The notes: generated by a model not told the origin, from the letters alone. 64,000 nt of DNA from Nepenthes gracilis (GCA_033239525.1 BSYO01000005.1:2576001-2640000), one strand, 5' to 3'; positions 34,671 through 48,700 are shown, counted from the stretch's first letter. Translations and numbers: made by a program.

Positions 34671-35961
34671 CATCCACAAAATGGTTGCTTAGTAGGTACT
34701 ACTAGTCCTCTATCCCATGTATTTAACCAGCTTGGCGCAGTTCACTAGTTCAATCATAAAGTCTGACTTGTTAAACTAAAATATATTGCACTTTAGGTGC
34801 TAAGAGAGAAATTGAATTCATCCGTTTCTGTTTATTCACAGATTTGAAAACTTGCACTTGCTCTCTTTTGGAATCAAGTGGTGGGGTGGCAGCATTCCTG
34901 ATAGAAGATTCTCCAAACCGAATTAGCACTTTCTCATTCAAGCTAGGTTCTCTCTAGCTTAGCTACACATCTGAGCTCTAGTTGCTTTATCGATCGACAC
35001 ATTGGGAAATGGTTGCCCCAGTTCGAAGCCTTATATTTTATATTTTGCATTCATAATATCGTCATTGAACTATGTTTTTGAGTCATAATCAAATCATGCC
35101 GACTGTGCTTTTCCCATGGCATGCTCTAACTCAATTGTCTTCTAGCATTAGAAAGAGTTGTATAAGTTTTGAACCCTTGCAGCATCCTCTCAATCCTTTA
35201 TATATGTGTGCGTGTAGAACTAGAACATTGAAAACACTAAAGGAAAATACTAGCCTATACAATGATTATTACAAATGTTCACATTAAATTGAAATTTGCA
35301 ATGGCAACGGGGTGGTTGAGATGGGTTTGAAACAATTTCGTTCCAACCTCTAATCACTGATTTTTACCTCATTCCTGCCCCATTACTCGATGTAGTAGAC
35401 ATTTAGTCTTTGTAGTCATCTTCCACATTAATCGAGAATCACTGCCCAATCATAATAGTTAATTACACAGTTGATATAGTCTAAATCCAATTAATCACTT
35501 ACATGCCCAAAATTGATTGGTTAAATATCAAAACCAACCCATATTAAAAAATTTAATTTTTTTTCCATAAAATCATCCCAAAATTGGTTAAACTGACTTT
35601 TTAACTCACTTATTGGGTCCGGTCCATTTGACCCATTAAGGGGTGGGCTAAAAATTGTCATCCAATTTGTTTTTTTTTTGGGGGTAATCAGTACTGACTT
35701 GAATATGGGCTTTTTGGTAAAAAAGAAGGCCAAGAAAACTCATCTTTTTGGGCTAAGAAGACTGTTCTTTGGATCAAACATTGGATGGCCCATCCGCCCA
35801 ACCCTAACTGTTGAATTGGCGGTTGTGAGCCGTTGCTCTACTCTCCCCTCTGTCATGCAACTCCAGCCTCATGTTCCACCCCGACGGATATGCTGTCAGA
35901 CGTTTGGGACCCCGCCCCTCGTCCAAAAAGAGAAGAGCATTGAGGAGAGAAAGCGGCGGAG
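34671..35961. other. Upstream region of the DUF2854 gene
   Basis: No gene seen. The last 150 bases are GC-richer and should contain the 5' UTR and core promoter of the gene that starts at 35962. No convincing TATA box was chosen. Confidence 0.5.
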
Positions 35962-38900
35962 ATGCCTCTCAAAGCGGCGGCTCTGGTGGCGGCGAGTCCC
36001 CTTTGTAACAACCGTTTGGGCCTTTGCAGCCACTCAGCTATTCCATTAATACTGAGGAGCCGCGTAAGCATCACCACGAAGCAGCAACGTCCCAGACTCG
36101 CTCTCCTTGCTAGAGCCGTCGATTCTCCGCAGTCGTCGTCGGCTGCCACTACGGACAAGACAATCGTGAAGGACGATCAGTTTTCTCTTTCCGCGGTTTG
36201 TTTTCTTTTGCTTAGTTGTTTGTTTCGTTGTAATTTTGATTCGCATCATTTTCGCCGCGATTCGTTATTCTTTTTGCTTTATTCTACTTACTCAGGTTTT
36301 TCTATTCTTTTGAGTTTAACCGTTTGAGCTTGTTGAGATAAGTTGGGTCCTAGATTTTACATTTTGGCTTGCATTTAGCAATGGTTTAGATTACATTATA
36401 AGGATGTATTACATTCCTGATAAATTGAAGACTTTTTTAAAAAATAGGATTAAAATTATCCTCCTCAAATGTTTAGTTTAATTTTGACCAGTACAGTCAT
36501 GAAACTTTACTAGGAAAGAACATAAATTTGATTTAACCTCGTCGAACCTAGTTTGCTAAAATTGGATATGTTTACAGATATGGCATATTTCTGAATTCCT
36601 TTTTAATCTGTCATATTGAAACAACTACCTGCACATGCTTGAAAAGGCATCCAAGCCAATACGCAAGCCACCTCACTGTTTAATGGTCTTTGAGGCACAA
36701 TATTTGTCAATGAATTAAGGCAATCCAAAATACTTTATTTGCTAGATAAAGGTCAAAATGATTTTTACGCCTGCTCATATGAATGTTTTTTGGGCTTAAA
36801 CATGAATTCAGCACATACATGCTTCATTTCCTAGATGAAGTATATTTATCTAAATGGGAATGCCAAATTATTTGGTCAAAATTGCAACACTGTGTCAAGG
36901 AACCAACTTAATCCAACTACTTAGGCTATTGGGTGAAGACGTAAGAACCTTTTTAATGCTATCTACATTATCTTCAAATAATCAGGTTACTATCAAGTTA
37001 ATAGGGTTTTCTCGAACTTTTCAGGTTTCCTTTGGAGTTATTGGACTGGGTACTGGCATTACATTTCTTTCGTAAGTTCTTCAATTTGAAATCATGAATA
37101 GGTTTTGTTTTCTTAGTGATAATGGGAACAAAAACCTACTGGTCATTACAGTTCCTGCCAAATGAGCACTACCCTAGTGTAAAAGAAGCATACTGGTTCT
37201 TACATGTTTTGTGGGTTCTGACCATACAGTTATGGCTTCGGTGCCTACTTTAATATCCTCCCTGGATCTGAATGGTCAGCACTAATGTTAACATACGGAT
37301 TCCCTTTGGCAGTAATTGGCATGGCTCTGAAGGTAAAAATTTACTAGGTATACTTTGGTCTTTATTGATGAGTATTTTTTTCAAGACGTTGCCCTGTTGA
37401 TATGCTATTAATGCAAGGAGCGTTCTAGCAGTTGGTAGCATTCAACTTAAGCATACCATCAATCACCCTAGAATATCCAATTGCTTACATATCAATGAAC
37501 CTTTTGATGCATGCCATGGCTTTGCATTCTTTATCATGTGTAGGTCACTGCACATCATGCGAACAGCATCAGAGGTTTGACTTTTCCATCAAAATACCAT
37601 TCATTTTGGGGAAATGTTACCGAGAGCTGGCAACTTAGGCAGAAATCTGAGACGTGACAAAATGAAATAGATCCTCTTATTATTGCTTCAGTTTTCCAAT
37701 CCTACGCTTTTGGGTTTCTGAGTACAGTTATCTCATAAAATAACCTCCTTTCCTACTATGCACTAACAAAGTTCTGGATGGCTTGTCTCTAACACCCCTC
37801 CCCCCCCCCCAAATTACTGTGATATAGAAAGATTTTACATTGTAGATTTGTAATTTAAGTATGGAAATTTGCCTTATGATGAACTAGTCTCCCTTTTGCT
37901 GTCTTGCAGTATGCGGAACTCAAGCCTGTTCCATGCTTGACTTATTCTGATGCTCAAATGCTTAGAGAAAAATGTGCTACTCCAATTCTTAAACAGGTTA
38001 GTTGGATTTTCTGAATGGAGCTGAATTCCCATGTTCAGTGGGTTGGTCTTACACCTTAATGACTCATTGAACCTGAACTTGGTCTGACTAGCCTATTGCT
38101 TTTTCTTGCACATGGATGGAGAATGGATGACCCATTTGTTCCTTTCTAGGTTAGGAGTGACGTCACCAGATATCGTTATGGAGATGAGCAGCATCTAGAT
38201 GAGGCTTTGAAACGGATTTTTCAATATGGTCAGGCATGTTTCCTGACTTTATTTCTCTTCAACATGTTTTTTGGAATATGATTTTGTAACAGAATGTGAT
38301 AACCACTTGATAGTTTGGACACTAGAGAATTAGATTTGACGCCTTGTCTCTCTGTTTACCTTCTAGTATATAAAATTAGTAGATTATGGTAGAGTTATTT
38401 TCTTAAGATAGCAAGCTTCTTTCATTTGCATTTATTATTCATCTATCATTTTCATATTTTTCTACATTTTTTTGATGCAAGTTTCTCTACATTTTTCACT
38501 CTACATTTATTTTAAGCAAATTCAACTTTCCTTACAAATTGTTGTTTGACTAACTTCATAACCTTAGCAGGGTCCTAGGCTTCAAGTTGATGATCTAGTC
38601 TTACTCTGTTGAAGTCCATGTCCATTGCTTATTTGACTCTGTAAGCAAGCACCAAATCAAACATATTTCTGTAACAGCTGTAAGCTACACCTAGCTAGTC
38701 GTGCCTTCTATCCACTTCCCTGGGTGGGGTTGGAAATGAACCACGTAGGAAACAGCTCAACTTAATTTATAGGGTCCAAATAATAGAGATCAGGCAAAGC
38801 CTTATCAACTTAAAGTCCTAGCTTATCATCTGCCTGACACAATCCTCCCCCAGTATTAGGGTATGGGAGATGCTAAGTACATGAAAAAACCAAGACTTTG

Positions 38901-40638
38901 AAAAGCCAAAACCTTTGAACTTCACCTTAAGGGATTCATTCTCCCTTGAGGAATACACCTTTTAAGAAGATCATTCAAATTGTAAGTATATCTCTACTGC
39001 CTTGGTTGTGCTATCAATGTGTTGGGGGAGTTTTGCATTGTGAGAATGGTGTTGGAAATCCATAAAAAGAGGTGTTGAGTACATCGTGTTCTTTAGAATT
39101 CAGATGGTCTGATTGCCCAGTTGCTTATTTTTTTTTGCGTGTGTGTATGTGTTGACTAGGTAAACTTGGGGAGGGGGAAACCTAAGATCGTTTTGTCACA
39201 TGACCTCAGCCATAATCCACTTAGCTCGTTCTCACTTACCAATCCTATTCTTTGAGTACAATATTTGCCTTGGTGATTGCGTTAAAGGGTGATCGGTGTA
39301 AAATTTTTTGAGGGGTTGCCAGTTACTGCAAGATAGCATTAGCTTTGTGAACTTGAATTTTTTGAACTGCCAAGTTCATGACTTCCTATGCAGATTTTAT
39401 GTTTGTGCTTAGAGTTGTATTCTCAATCCTGAATAATGTAGAGAAAGAGGCAGAAAAAGAACAGAAAATGGTAATTGTCTAATGGGAGAAGTAGGAAAAA
39501 GAGCAAAAAATGGAAATGACTGATGGGAGAAGAATGACTGACACGTTGACCTCAAGCTCTCTTGTCTTCTCCTGTTTCAGGGTGGAGGTATTCCTCGAAG
39601 AAGTGCGCCAATTCTGCATATGGTTCGTGAAGAAGTATGTCTTACTTTATGATACTTACAGATGAATTATTATACTTGCAATGAGATAAAGCCTTTAGAT
39701 GGACTTTGATCACCAACTTGATGGGTTCTTCTCCGTACTATACATTACATGTTTCTATTATCTGTCTTTGAAAATTGAGTTAATACCACATCTATGGAGC
39801 CATGTCTCAATGTAAGATTCATAATAGGAAATTTTCTGCCTTCTAATATATAGAAGGCAACATGTTATGCAATTCAACATGCAACACTGTAACGGTCTAG
39901 CCATTAGAATCACAAACGACTTACCCACCGAAAAAGAAATTTTTTTAAAAATTGGACATCTCTCTCTTGTCCATATAGGTGATTTTCCTTCATATAGGTG
40001 GTTTTCCTAGTGTTACAATGTTTCCCAAATTTGTCCAGGTGACTGAAGATGGTAAATACTCCTTAGTTTTGATGTTCGAGGCAAAAGCGTTGCAGCTCTC
40101 AGATTTTGAACAAAGACAGGTAAAATCAAAATGTGAATTTCCTCCCCCCCCCCCCCCCCCAAAAAAAAAAATCACTTTTATTTTGGGTAGCTCACGGAGA
40201 AAATCAAATTGCTTTTTCTTTGGTACATTTCTAGACAGGGATGTAAACCATGCATGAGTTTTGAGACTAGGAATTTCTCCAAATTTGAACGTATTGAAAA
40301 ATTCTTGAAATATGAAAGCTCTTTCTCAACCATCTATTGTATGAGCTTAAGTACTCTAAATTGTAAAATGCATACTAATTCTGCTGCCATGCTTTTTGTT
40401 TCTTAGGCAAAATTTGCTTCATTTTTTGGACCAGGGATCACAGCTGAAGTGGGTAAGCATCGTCTTCTACTAAAACACTCTGTTCTTTATGAAGTTAAAT
40501 AGGGCAGATGACCAGCTTATAACATTGAATTTGTTATAATAATCAAACTTCAGGGCTCATATTCCAGTACTTTTTGTTGCAGGCAAAGGAGCAAATGATC
40601 TGTATGAAGTCCGTCTTATATCCGATTCGAAACCATAG
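35962..40638 (+). CDS. Chloroplast DUF2854 membrane protein, nine exons
   Basis: Exons read as 35962-36195, 37025-37071, 37230-37332, 37910-37996, 38150-38233, 39581-39634, 40039-40119, 40407-40452 and 40583-40638, giving 263 residues with the frame kept at every junction. Residues 1 to about 55 are rich in Ala, Ser and Arg with few acids, as in chloroplast transit peptides. Two hydrophobic segments follow (about 79-101, VSFGVIGLGTGITFLSYGFG, and about 108-128). A conserved hydrophilic part then carries YAELKPVPC, DVTRYRYGDEQHLDEAL, GKYSLVLMFEA and FFGPGITAEV. This order matches the DUF2854 family of cyanobacteria and plastids, whose function is unknown to me. All introns are GT-AG except intron 5, whose donor is GC (38234). 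It is presumably an inner-envelope or thylakoid protein with its domain in the stroma. The start is the first in-frame ATG giving a transit-like N-terminus. Confidence 0.9.
40144..40171 (+). repeat. Poly-C/poly-A tract in intron 7
   Basis: A run of 17 C followed by 11 A in intron 7 of the DUF2854 gene. Such runs are prone to length errors. A shorter C run is in intron 3 at about 37800-37811. Confidence 0.9.
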
Positions 40639-41220
40639 TAAAGCATTTAGTCAGTGACCTCATTGCTTGTAGAAATTATTGGTGCAGTAAGTATTTGTTA
40701 CCATGTTCATACTTCAACAAGAATTAAGAGTATGCGTTTTACTTTCTCATTTTCACTGTCTGGATCTTTTTTTTTTTTCAATGAATAACGTGTTGTTTTC
40801 CTTTTGCACATGCTCAGTGAGAATGAAAACTTTTCTAACAGTTGTTTAAAGCTAATTTTACATGGTTGCCTGTGATTGATGATCGGCTGACTACTCAAGA
40901 AATCGTTCCAATTATAAGATCATCTGAACTTATTTATCACAAAACGGATCATCTATTTCCATTAGAGTGTTATGCTATGTTTCCTGGTGCTACATTAGAC
41001 TAGATAATTGGATCTCTTGATATTGAGAGTAATAGGTGGTAATGTGAAAGGCCAAATATAAATTCGTGTGATCAAAAATGATTCTTTGCACTTCTGCTTG
41101 TTTGTAAAGTTAATTCCTACTAGAATCTTACAAGCAAACCTTCCACCAAATTCTTCAAGATCCATGATCATCTTGGAAGCTCAATTTTTGAATTTGTGGG
41201 TTAAGTTTGATCTTATAACA
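40639..41220. other. 3' flank of the DUF2854 gene
   Basis: AT-rich sequence that must include the 3' UTR. No second gene is seen; ORFs are short and without domains. Confidence 0.5.
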
Positions 41221-41836
41221 TGTTTGGTAGTGTGGGATTATAATTTCATTCCATGCTTATTCTCAGTGTAGCAATAATTTTACTATTTAGTGAGTATATC
41301 TGCTAGAAATTACTATTATGTAGAAATAAGAAATATAAAAAACCCAAATCTTAGGTGTCGGTTGCGGTGGCGATATGATGGCGGCGGCAACTAGACATAA
41401 AGTGATAGTAAAAATGGTTTATTGTATACTATAAGGTAAGATCGTGTATAAATGATTCAAAGCGATCCAATCCTTCTCTAGATCTTGTGCATAATGGGAG
41501 TTTCCTATATCAGGTTGCAATTCAAATATGCTTGATAGAGTGGGATTGTAATTTCATTCTAGGTTTATTCCAGTGGGGTAATAGTTTCACAATTTGGTTA
41601 GTATACCTACTAGGAATTATTATTCTATATGACTAATAATTCTATATAAATAAGGAATAAATAACTCTTATCTTCTTAGGATATTGATAGTTGTGGCAAC
41701 CGATATACTTAAAAGTGATTATAAAATTGGTCTATTATATATAATATAACAATATAATGTGAGACTGTATATAATTAATTTCAAAACAATCGGATCTTTA
41801 TCAGATGCTTATAGTAGATGTTTTGCATATTTAGCG
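41221..41836 (+). repeat. Diverged tandem duplication, period about 308 bp, with SINE-like tail
   Basis: Copy 1 (41221-41528) and copy 2 (41529-41836) both start TGTTTGGTAGTGTGGGATTATAATTTCATTC-like (first 20 bases TGTTTGGTAGTGTGGGATTA) and keep the same order of segments. The last 100 bases of copy 1 (AAGGTAAGATCGTGTATAAA, then a CCAATCCTTCTCTAGATC and GTGCATAATGGGAGTTT) resemble the 3' part of plant Au-type SINEs. No coding potential. Confidence 0.7.
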
Positions 41837-41962
41837 GTGTATTTTAAGAAATTGTGGTTCATTTAAGTTATGTATGATAGACAATCCCTTATAATCAAAT
41901 GGGGCATGCTAATTTACCGTGAGAAAGCATTTGTTTAATTCTTGGAACTTGAGACTCAATAA

Positions 41963-42699
41963 TGTTGGGTTATGGATTACTCCTGTATAAGCTCATATCC
42001 ATTTAACGTGTTTTGTGCTTGTTTGAGGGACGTTGGCGTGTAGATTACAGTGTTCATCAAAAGTAGTAGGTGCGCGGATAAGGCACGCTCGAGATGCCGA
42101 AAACAGTAGGGCCGCATGAGGCACCCATTTTAGAGGAGGAGTGCTCGAGGCACACCCAAGACATAGAACCCTAGTAACGCTCACGCTTGATGCGCGCTCG
42201 ATACACGCTTGAGCACTGGTTAGAAATATAAATATGTGTTAATATATTTTAGAACAAACTACTTGCATTTTCTGAGACTTAGAGCATTTTCTTTGAGAGA
42301 AAAAGAAGAGAAATAGAGAAAATGGAAAAGAGGAATATTTGAATATCTAGTTAAGTTTTAAATCGTATTCTAATCTCTATTGATCTTGAGTACTCTGTTT
42401 TTGAAATTGAAAAGAATATTTTACCGGTCCTATTTATATTCTTTCGTCTTGTATTCATTGCTACTCGGTTTATTTAATATAAGGTGTTGAATCCTTATAT
42501 TTTATTGGGGCTAATGTAACCGAACTTTTAAATAGTTGTCATATTTTAGACGTATCGTCCTGTGATTTTTTTCACTCATTTTAAATAAGACTTTCTACAT
42601 AAAATTACGTATTTTTATTATTTATGATTATTATTATTTGCTCGTTATATATTGTCGAATATTTTCTCGTGGTTAAAATATGCGATTTGGGTCTCAACA
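41963..42699 (+). mobile_element. Solo LTR with perfect AATAA duplication
   Basis: 737 bp, TGTTGGGTTATGG to GGGTCTCAACA, flanked by AATAA at 41958-41962 and 42700-42704. A TATA box TATAAATA is at 42237-42244. Copia-like by its ends, but there is no internal sequence to prove the class. Confidence 0.85.
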
Positions 42700-42704
42700 A
42701 ATAA

Positions 42705-44194
42705 TTAATATTTATAAAAAAGAGAAAAGAAAACATTGTTTTATGGAAGCAAGCTCTAGCTGCAAAGAGAAATGACTCAAGGGGTGCTCAGTGGTCGCTG
42801 CTGCGCCTTCGAACCCTTTCCCACCGTTTAGATTTGAAATCCTTTAATAGGTATTCTAAAATATGAAACAAGTAAAATTAATTATTTTTTTAATTTTTAA
42901 AATAATATTATCATCAATTAAATATGAAATTTATATACAATTTTTCTAAATATAACTATTTAAAAAATATTTTTTATAATTTAATAATTATCATTTGGGT
43001 CTCCATCATCTAAAGACGACAGCACCCGTGCCCCCTTGTCCAACGAGAAAGAACCGCTTCGGCCGCAGTGAGCCCCTCTTGTGAGCTGGTATGCTGCCAT
43101 CAATGCCACCACTACAAACTCAGGGCGGGCCAATTTCATATCATATGATATGTAAATCTTACAGACAAATAAATTCAAATTATTAGATCCGATCAAATTT
43201 ATACGTCCGGCTACGTTATGGTTAGTGATGAAAATGTTCTACCCATTTTAAAGTAGTCAATGGGTTAAATTGCCCGTGGCACATCTTAACTCATGATAAG
43301 TAATGTTTAGTTGTATATAGTACGGTTTAATATTTTAAATCGTGTTAGATCATATAATAGACGGTCCGTGGCATGTTTAAGTGGTAACTCGACACAAAAT
43401 GGGTCATGTTAGGTTAAAAAATGAGCAAAAGAGAGAAATAAAAAAAAAAAATCTAATGGAACTTAATTTTAATTAAATTTAAATTTATAATATCTACGAG
43501 CATGTGGACAAATAAGCATCTTTGAGTATAGTCATTTTCAAAATAATTAGCACTTGACACGTGTTAGTTGCATATAATGCCACATGGAAATAGTAGTTCT
43601 GTAATAGTTTATAAATAGAATCGAGTTTTGTGTGAGATTTGAAACATAGCAAAAAAAGACATTTACATATTTAATTGTATTAAAATTATTGAAAATAATG
43701 TACAGATTTTATTATATTTTAATTTTATTTTTTATTTTTGTCTTTTATTTTAAAAATAGTAATTTTGATACAATTAAATATATAATTAAATATATAAATA
43801 ATAAAATACATTATTTAATATAGAGATTATTTACTGTAAAAATAATTTCAGAATTCATGGCAAATTTTTTTTCAATTAAAAGTCATATGAATTGGTTTTG
43901 TTTGTGTAAAATAAAATCAAATAAAAGATATTATTATATTCTAATTGTATTTATATAAATTTATTTGTATTTGTATGGGATAATGTAAGCTTTAAAAAGT
44001 GACTTTGACACAATTTAAATTGTATTAATCAATGCGTCTGAATAAAAAAGTTAAAAAAATGTATTTTATTAATAGCAAAACTTTTTAGGAAAACTTAGAA
44101 ATAACGAAATTAGAATGGAAAGAAATTTGGAAAATAGCTTTATTTATTTAGCAGGCTCTCATATTCTTAAAATTTCACCTCTTAATGTATCATC
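42705..44194. other. AT-rich intergenic, no gene recognised
   Basis: Contains degenerate repeat-like sequence (GTGGCAT, GGTTAA and TAACTCG motifs around 43260-43430) but no ORF of note and no clear element ends. Confidence 0.45.
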
Positions 44195-44875
44195 GGATTC
44201 AAATTGTTATAAGGATTAGAAAATCAAGAATTATTTTACAATATTTGATTTGTTTGACGTGGGTTTGATCTTCGTACGCTTTTAATCTGAATTCTATAGA
44301 ATCCAATAAATGTACGGTCAAAGAATTGGTGGGACGCACTCTTCGGTATATCTTCTGACGTTTAAACCAATATTTTTTTTTAGGAAAGAGAGGATATAAA
44401 GTAATAATACTTATAAAAATAGTTTTATTTGTGATGTTTGTTTAGTAAAAAGTGTCTTAATATGAGAAAGAGAGTAAGCTTGAAGTATCTTAAGATTGTT
44501 TTTTTGTTGGCTTTTTATTTAGTTGAGTGTCATCCCCCTTTTTTTATTGAAAAGGAAGGGTTTATATAGAAATTAGGAACAATTAACCTTTCCAACTAAC
44601 CGTCTAAAGAATTGTAGGATGGATAAGTAGACATTATTCGGTTTGCGGTTTTCAATTGGCAATTAAGTCCATTAAGTCAGATAAGAGAAGGAAACTGTTT
44701 AAGTCAGTTAGAATTGGTTCTGTTTTATTTTAAGGAATAGATTATTCGGATAAGATCGATAGGCTTGTCCATCAATTTTGGACTATATAGGCCAACGGGA
44801 CCACATTTTATTATGAGTCAAATCATTTGACAAGTTTTTCTCTTGGGCCGTTAGCAATTATACTCATCTGCCCCC
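44195..44875 (+). repeat. Dispersed repeat family R1, copy B
   Basis: Most complete plus-strand copy. It runs from a GGTTTGATCTTCGTACGC segment through GGTGGGACGCACTC, a CTGACGTTTAAACC segment, a GTAAAAAGTGTCTTAATATG and CTTGAAGTATCTTAAGATTG stretch, a poly-T tract and GTCCATTAAGTCAGATAAGAG, to about 44875. It matches the reverse complement of 53325-54003 over most of its length. No ORF; class unknown. Confidence 0.65.
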
Positions 44876-44929
44876 AAAGAAATTTAAATTACTGGTAGAG
44901 ATTTGAGGACTTTGTTTGACTAGTGCATA

Positions 44930-45480
44930 ATATTGGATCAAATCAGGTTCAAAATATAAACAAGTTAAATTTAGATAAAAATTTATGATTAATAAGTAGA
45001 ATTAAATGAGATAAGACTGGATTATTCAAGTCAAATGTTTTAATTGTGCTAGTTCATAAGTCAAATTGAATTAATTTAGACTATTTTATAAGTAAATTTG
45101 TTAATTTTTATTATGTTTATTTAATAATTTAATTTATATAAAAAATAACCAAAATGTATATTATTTTAAAAATTATAATATTTAAGATAAAAAATTATAT
45201 AAGTATATATTTAAAACAATTATATAAAAATTAATTTACATAGACAAAAATACAATATATTAAAAAATTTTTAAACTTAATATTTATTTAAAATAAAAAA
45301 TAATTTTTAAAAAATTCTTATAATTTAAGACAAACTTGATCGGAAATCAGACCTAATTTTACGAATGCATCTATTCATATTATTTTTTAAAATTTAATCA
45401 AATCTTATAAAAATAACCCAATTAGTCAACGGGCGTGATTTGGACCAAGTCTGGTGCATATGGACTCGTACAAAATCAAA
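44930..45480. repeat. AT-rich dispersed repeat family R2, copy 2
   Basis: Matches 63020-63560 in the same orientation, sharing GATAAAAATTTATGATTAATAAG-like sequence near 44970 (63085 in the other copy), a CATAAGTCAAATTG segment and the following AT-rich tract. Confidence 0.55.
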
Positions 45481-45733
45481 ATAAGAAATATCCTTTTCAT
45501 TTGTTCGATGCGATTGAAAACCATTCAATTAAAAATAAACGATTCTGATTTAAAGAAAAAATCCATACTTTGCCTACACAGAAGAAGATGAGATGGTATA
45601 CTTGACAAACAATCTAGCAAAAATTCATTATTAATTATTTATTAATTTTATTTCAGACAAGATTACTTATATCAGCATCATATTTTTTCTATGCCTAAGT
45701 ACGAAGTTAATTAGTTTGACATAGAAAGGAAAA

Positions 45734-48700
45734 TCATATATCCGACTGCCATTCCACCACGGCCAAAGTATGCCGGCCGCCACAGGCAACAAGTTTAGCA
45801 CGCCAACGCCCCTCGCCACCACCCTCCACAACCCCTTTTGGCGGTGGAAGGTTTATTGGCACTTCCATTGGGTGGCCCGTTGTCGCCTTCCTCCCATATC
45901 CGAGACGCCCATGGTCACCACGTCCGAACTGCCAAAGCCACATAAAATGTCTCATTTGGAATCGAAAAAATAATACTACATAAATCATATATAGTTCTTA
46001 TCTTTTCATATACAAGTAGAAATGATGGGTCAAATTATTTATTAATTTTTCTTTCTTTCTTTAATTTCAAAAAAGTAATTTAAATTCAATAAATAAAAAA
46101 TGTCTCATTGGTTTGCCATTTATTTGCCGAAAATTTCAAGATAGAATTTTTTTTTTTTTAAGTTTGCCTTTGCCATCTGAAGATTAAATTCATACATTTT
46201 AAATATTACTAAATTTTATAAAAAGTTTAATTTTATATGTTTTATGAATGTATAAAATATGCATAAATTAAAATTTTTTTGATATTTTCCATGAGCTAGA
46301 AGGATATTTAAACTTGGGAAATATTATTCATACAACAACTTATATTTCCACTTATTCATAATAATTTCCATTTTGTTATTGTTGATTAAAATCAAACCCA
46401 CATTTATCTAATTTAACAAATTTGTAACATCGGTAGAAAGAAGAGTTTGAAAAAAATGTGACTAAGATAGAAAAATATAAAGTTTTCTAAATTTTATTTT
46501 GCAAATCCAAATTTTATGAATCTGATGAATATAAGTTCAATTCTTTTAAAAGAGAAAACAAAATCTATTTTCAGAATTGGTAATGGGATTGAAAGAGTGG
46601 GAAGTACTTACAGAGAACATGCTGCCGTCCCGTGTTAATGCAACTGAATGCGTGCCTCCACAAGACATCTGAAATTCAAATTCCATATTTATCAGATGGG
46701 AAAATGAAATGCGATGAAAATGGAGATCAATTCTGTCTTTCTGTCTTTCTTATGCTGGATATCATTTCAAGAACTTTGATGTTGCAGATCTGTTTTGTTA
46801 TTATCAATAGAGGTGCTTGCTACAAAATGTTGCGACTGTGATATGAATAGAATGCAAGATTAGGTTGTCATATCTTTCAACATCTTACAGTAATACCGGG
46901 TTTTCCGAACACATGCCCAAAGAGATAGTAATAAAGCAATTACTGAGAGCAACACGTGAGAAAAACCGAGTTAGTTGTAATTGAAGAAAAAAAAATGAAA
47001 CATTAGGCCCAAGAAGACTTAATATGAGTTGACAAAAATGATTTAAAATTATTTTTCACTCGATGATATTGAACTAAATCAAATGAAATGGTAAAAATAG
47101 ATTTATAAAGCCAACCCTATTTAGTTGGACATAAGGTTTTATTGTTGTTGTTATAGCTCTTGTGAGCAGCAATTTGCCCCACAACCGGCCCCAAATTTAC
47201 CAAACACTTGCCTTGTTCAAACACCTCGGTCCATGGCCATTGGATCCGTGTGAAATTTTTTTAAGAAAAAAACATATGGGCGGTTGGCGGGGCTGCCCTC
47301 CAGTTCTGGTTCAAAGCACCCGATACAGGTATTTCACGATATTGTGACAATATTGCAATATATCGACTAATATTTTCCACCCAAAGTTTCAATTCGCTAG
47401 AAAAAGAGATTGCGGCTAATGTGTACAATACTGATATGTATCCTCCGTATGGATGATATCGATATGGTCACAATTGATATTGAAATTTTCATCCGTGCCC
47501 CTACGAGAGAGATGAGGGAACTTTGAAGTGCATCGTCCAAGAGAGATATGAGGGGACATTCAACAGGAGATATTATGCTTATCCACTAAAGGGCATCCTC
47601 CTTTGAAGCATCACAAAAAGAGCCTTCACAGCATATCATCTGATTTGCTTTTCTTCTTCTTTTTTTTAAATTTTATTTTCATGTCTTAGCTTTTGTTCTA
47701 AATTTTTTAATTTGAAGTTTTTGAGTTCCGATACATTATTAACATACATATCAATACTCATAATACAATTATACTTAGGTCAAAATATTCATTGCCTAAG
47801 ATTAGTTGTAAATAATAATGTACTTTCCCATTAATTATTTGGCAAATAAAATGACATGGCCATTCCGTTTGTCGCGTGTTTAAAGCATCAGTTTGAAGGC
47901 AAAACAGAGTTTAGAGAAGAGTGGAATCTGCAAAGACAGTGCAGTTACCCACCAATGGGAGATGACTTTACGGACTCTATAATTCAAGGACATGGAAGCA
48001 TAGGCGTAAAAGTAGAGGAGTTAGTATGTGAATTGGTGGTGTAGGGTTTGAGTCGTAGAAACTAACTTTTGTATAATGCAAGATTAGATTGTGTATAATA
48101 GACTCAAAATGGTTCGACATCTCACCATACTTTGTGCACCGTGAGAGTTTCGTGAACCAGATTATTCTTTTTTACAAAATATCAACTACTTAGAACCAGT
48201 CTTCACAGGTAGAACCGAAGAGGACTTCTGCTTGCGAGAGGCAGAGTCCCAAGGATGCAATATTGTTGGTGAGGATTAAGCGTCCAGACTCCAGTAGTAA
48301 ACTATTCAAATTATGCAACTGCACCAAAGTGATTAGGAGGTTGCCCTATAAAGTAGACACAAAATGAGATACGAACAGATTAAATAATTTTTTATTATCT
48401 CATTCTATATTTTTCTAAGTTTATCTCGTCCTTTTTTGTTTTTTTTCCAACCACAACTAACTCACATTTTCTCATATATGTTTCATTTGGCCTGTATTTA
48501 GGTGGCTAAACCACCTAAAATGCCATTCCCTTGTCTTCTCTTTTCTAAATACAACTTCTAAATATTTACAAATATTATTATTCTTTATTTTATCTTTTAT
48601 CGTGACTGTATTCTTCTATATTAGCATTCTTATCTGTGTAATTCTCATCCCTGAATGTTTACTTTTTGCTCATGTTGTTTGATATATAAAATGAGATTGC

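Noticed and set aside
35678..36049. 123-codon ORF upstream of the DUF2854 start
   Set aside because: It is in another frame, lacks a domain and overlaps exon 1, which has clear support from splicing and family motifs.
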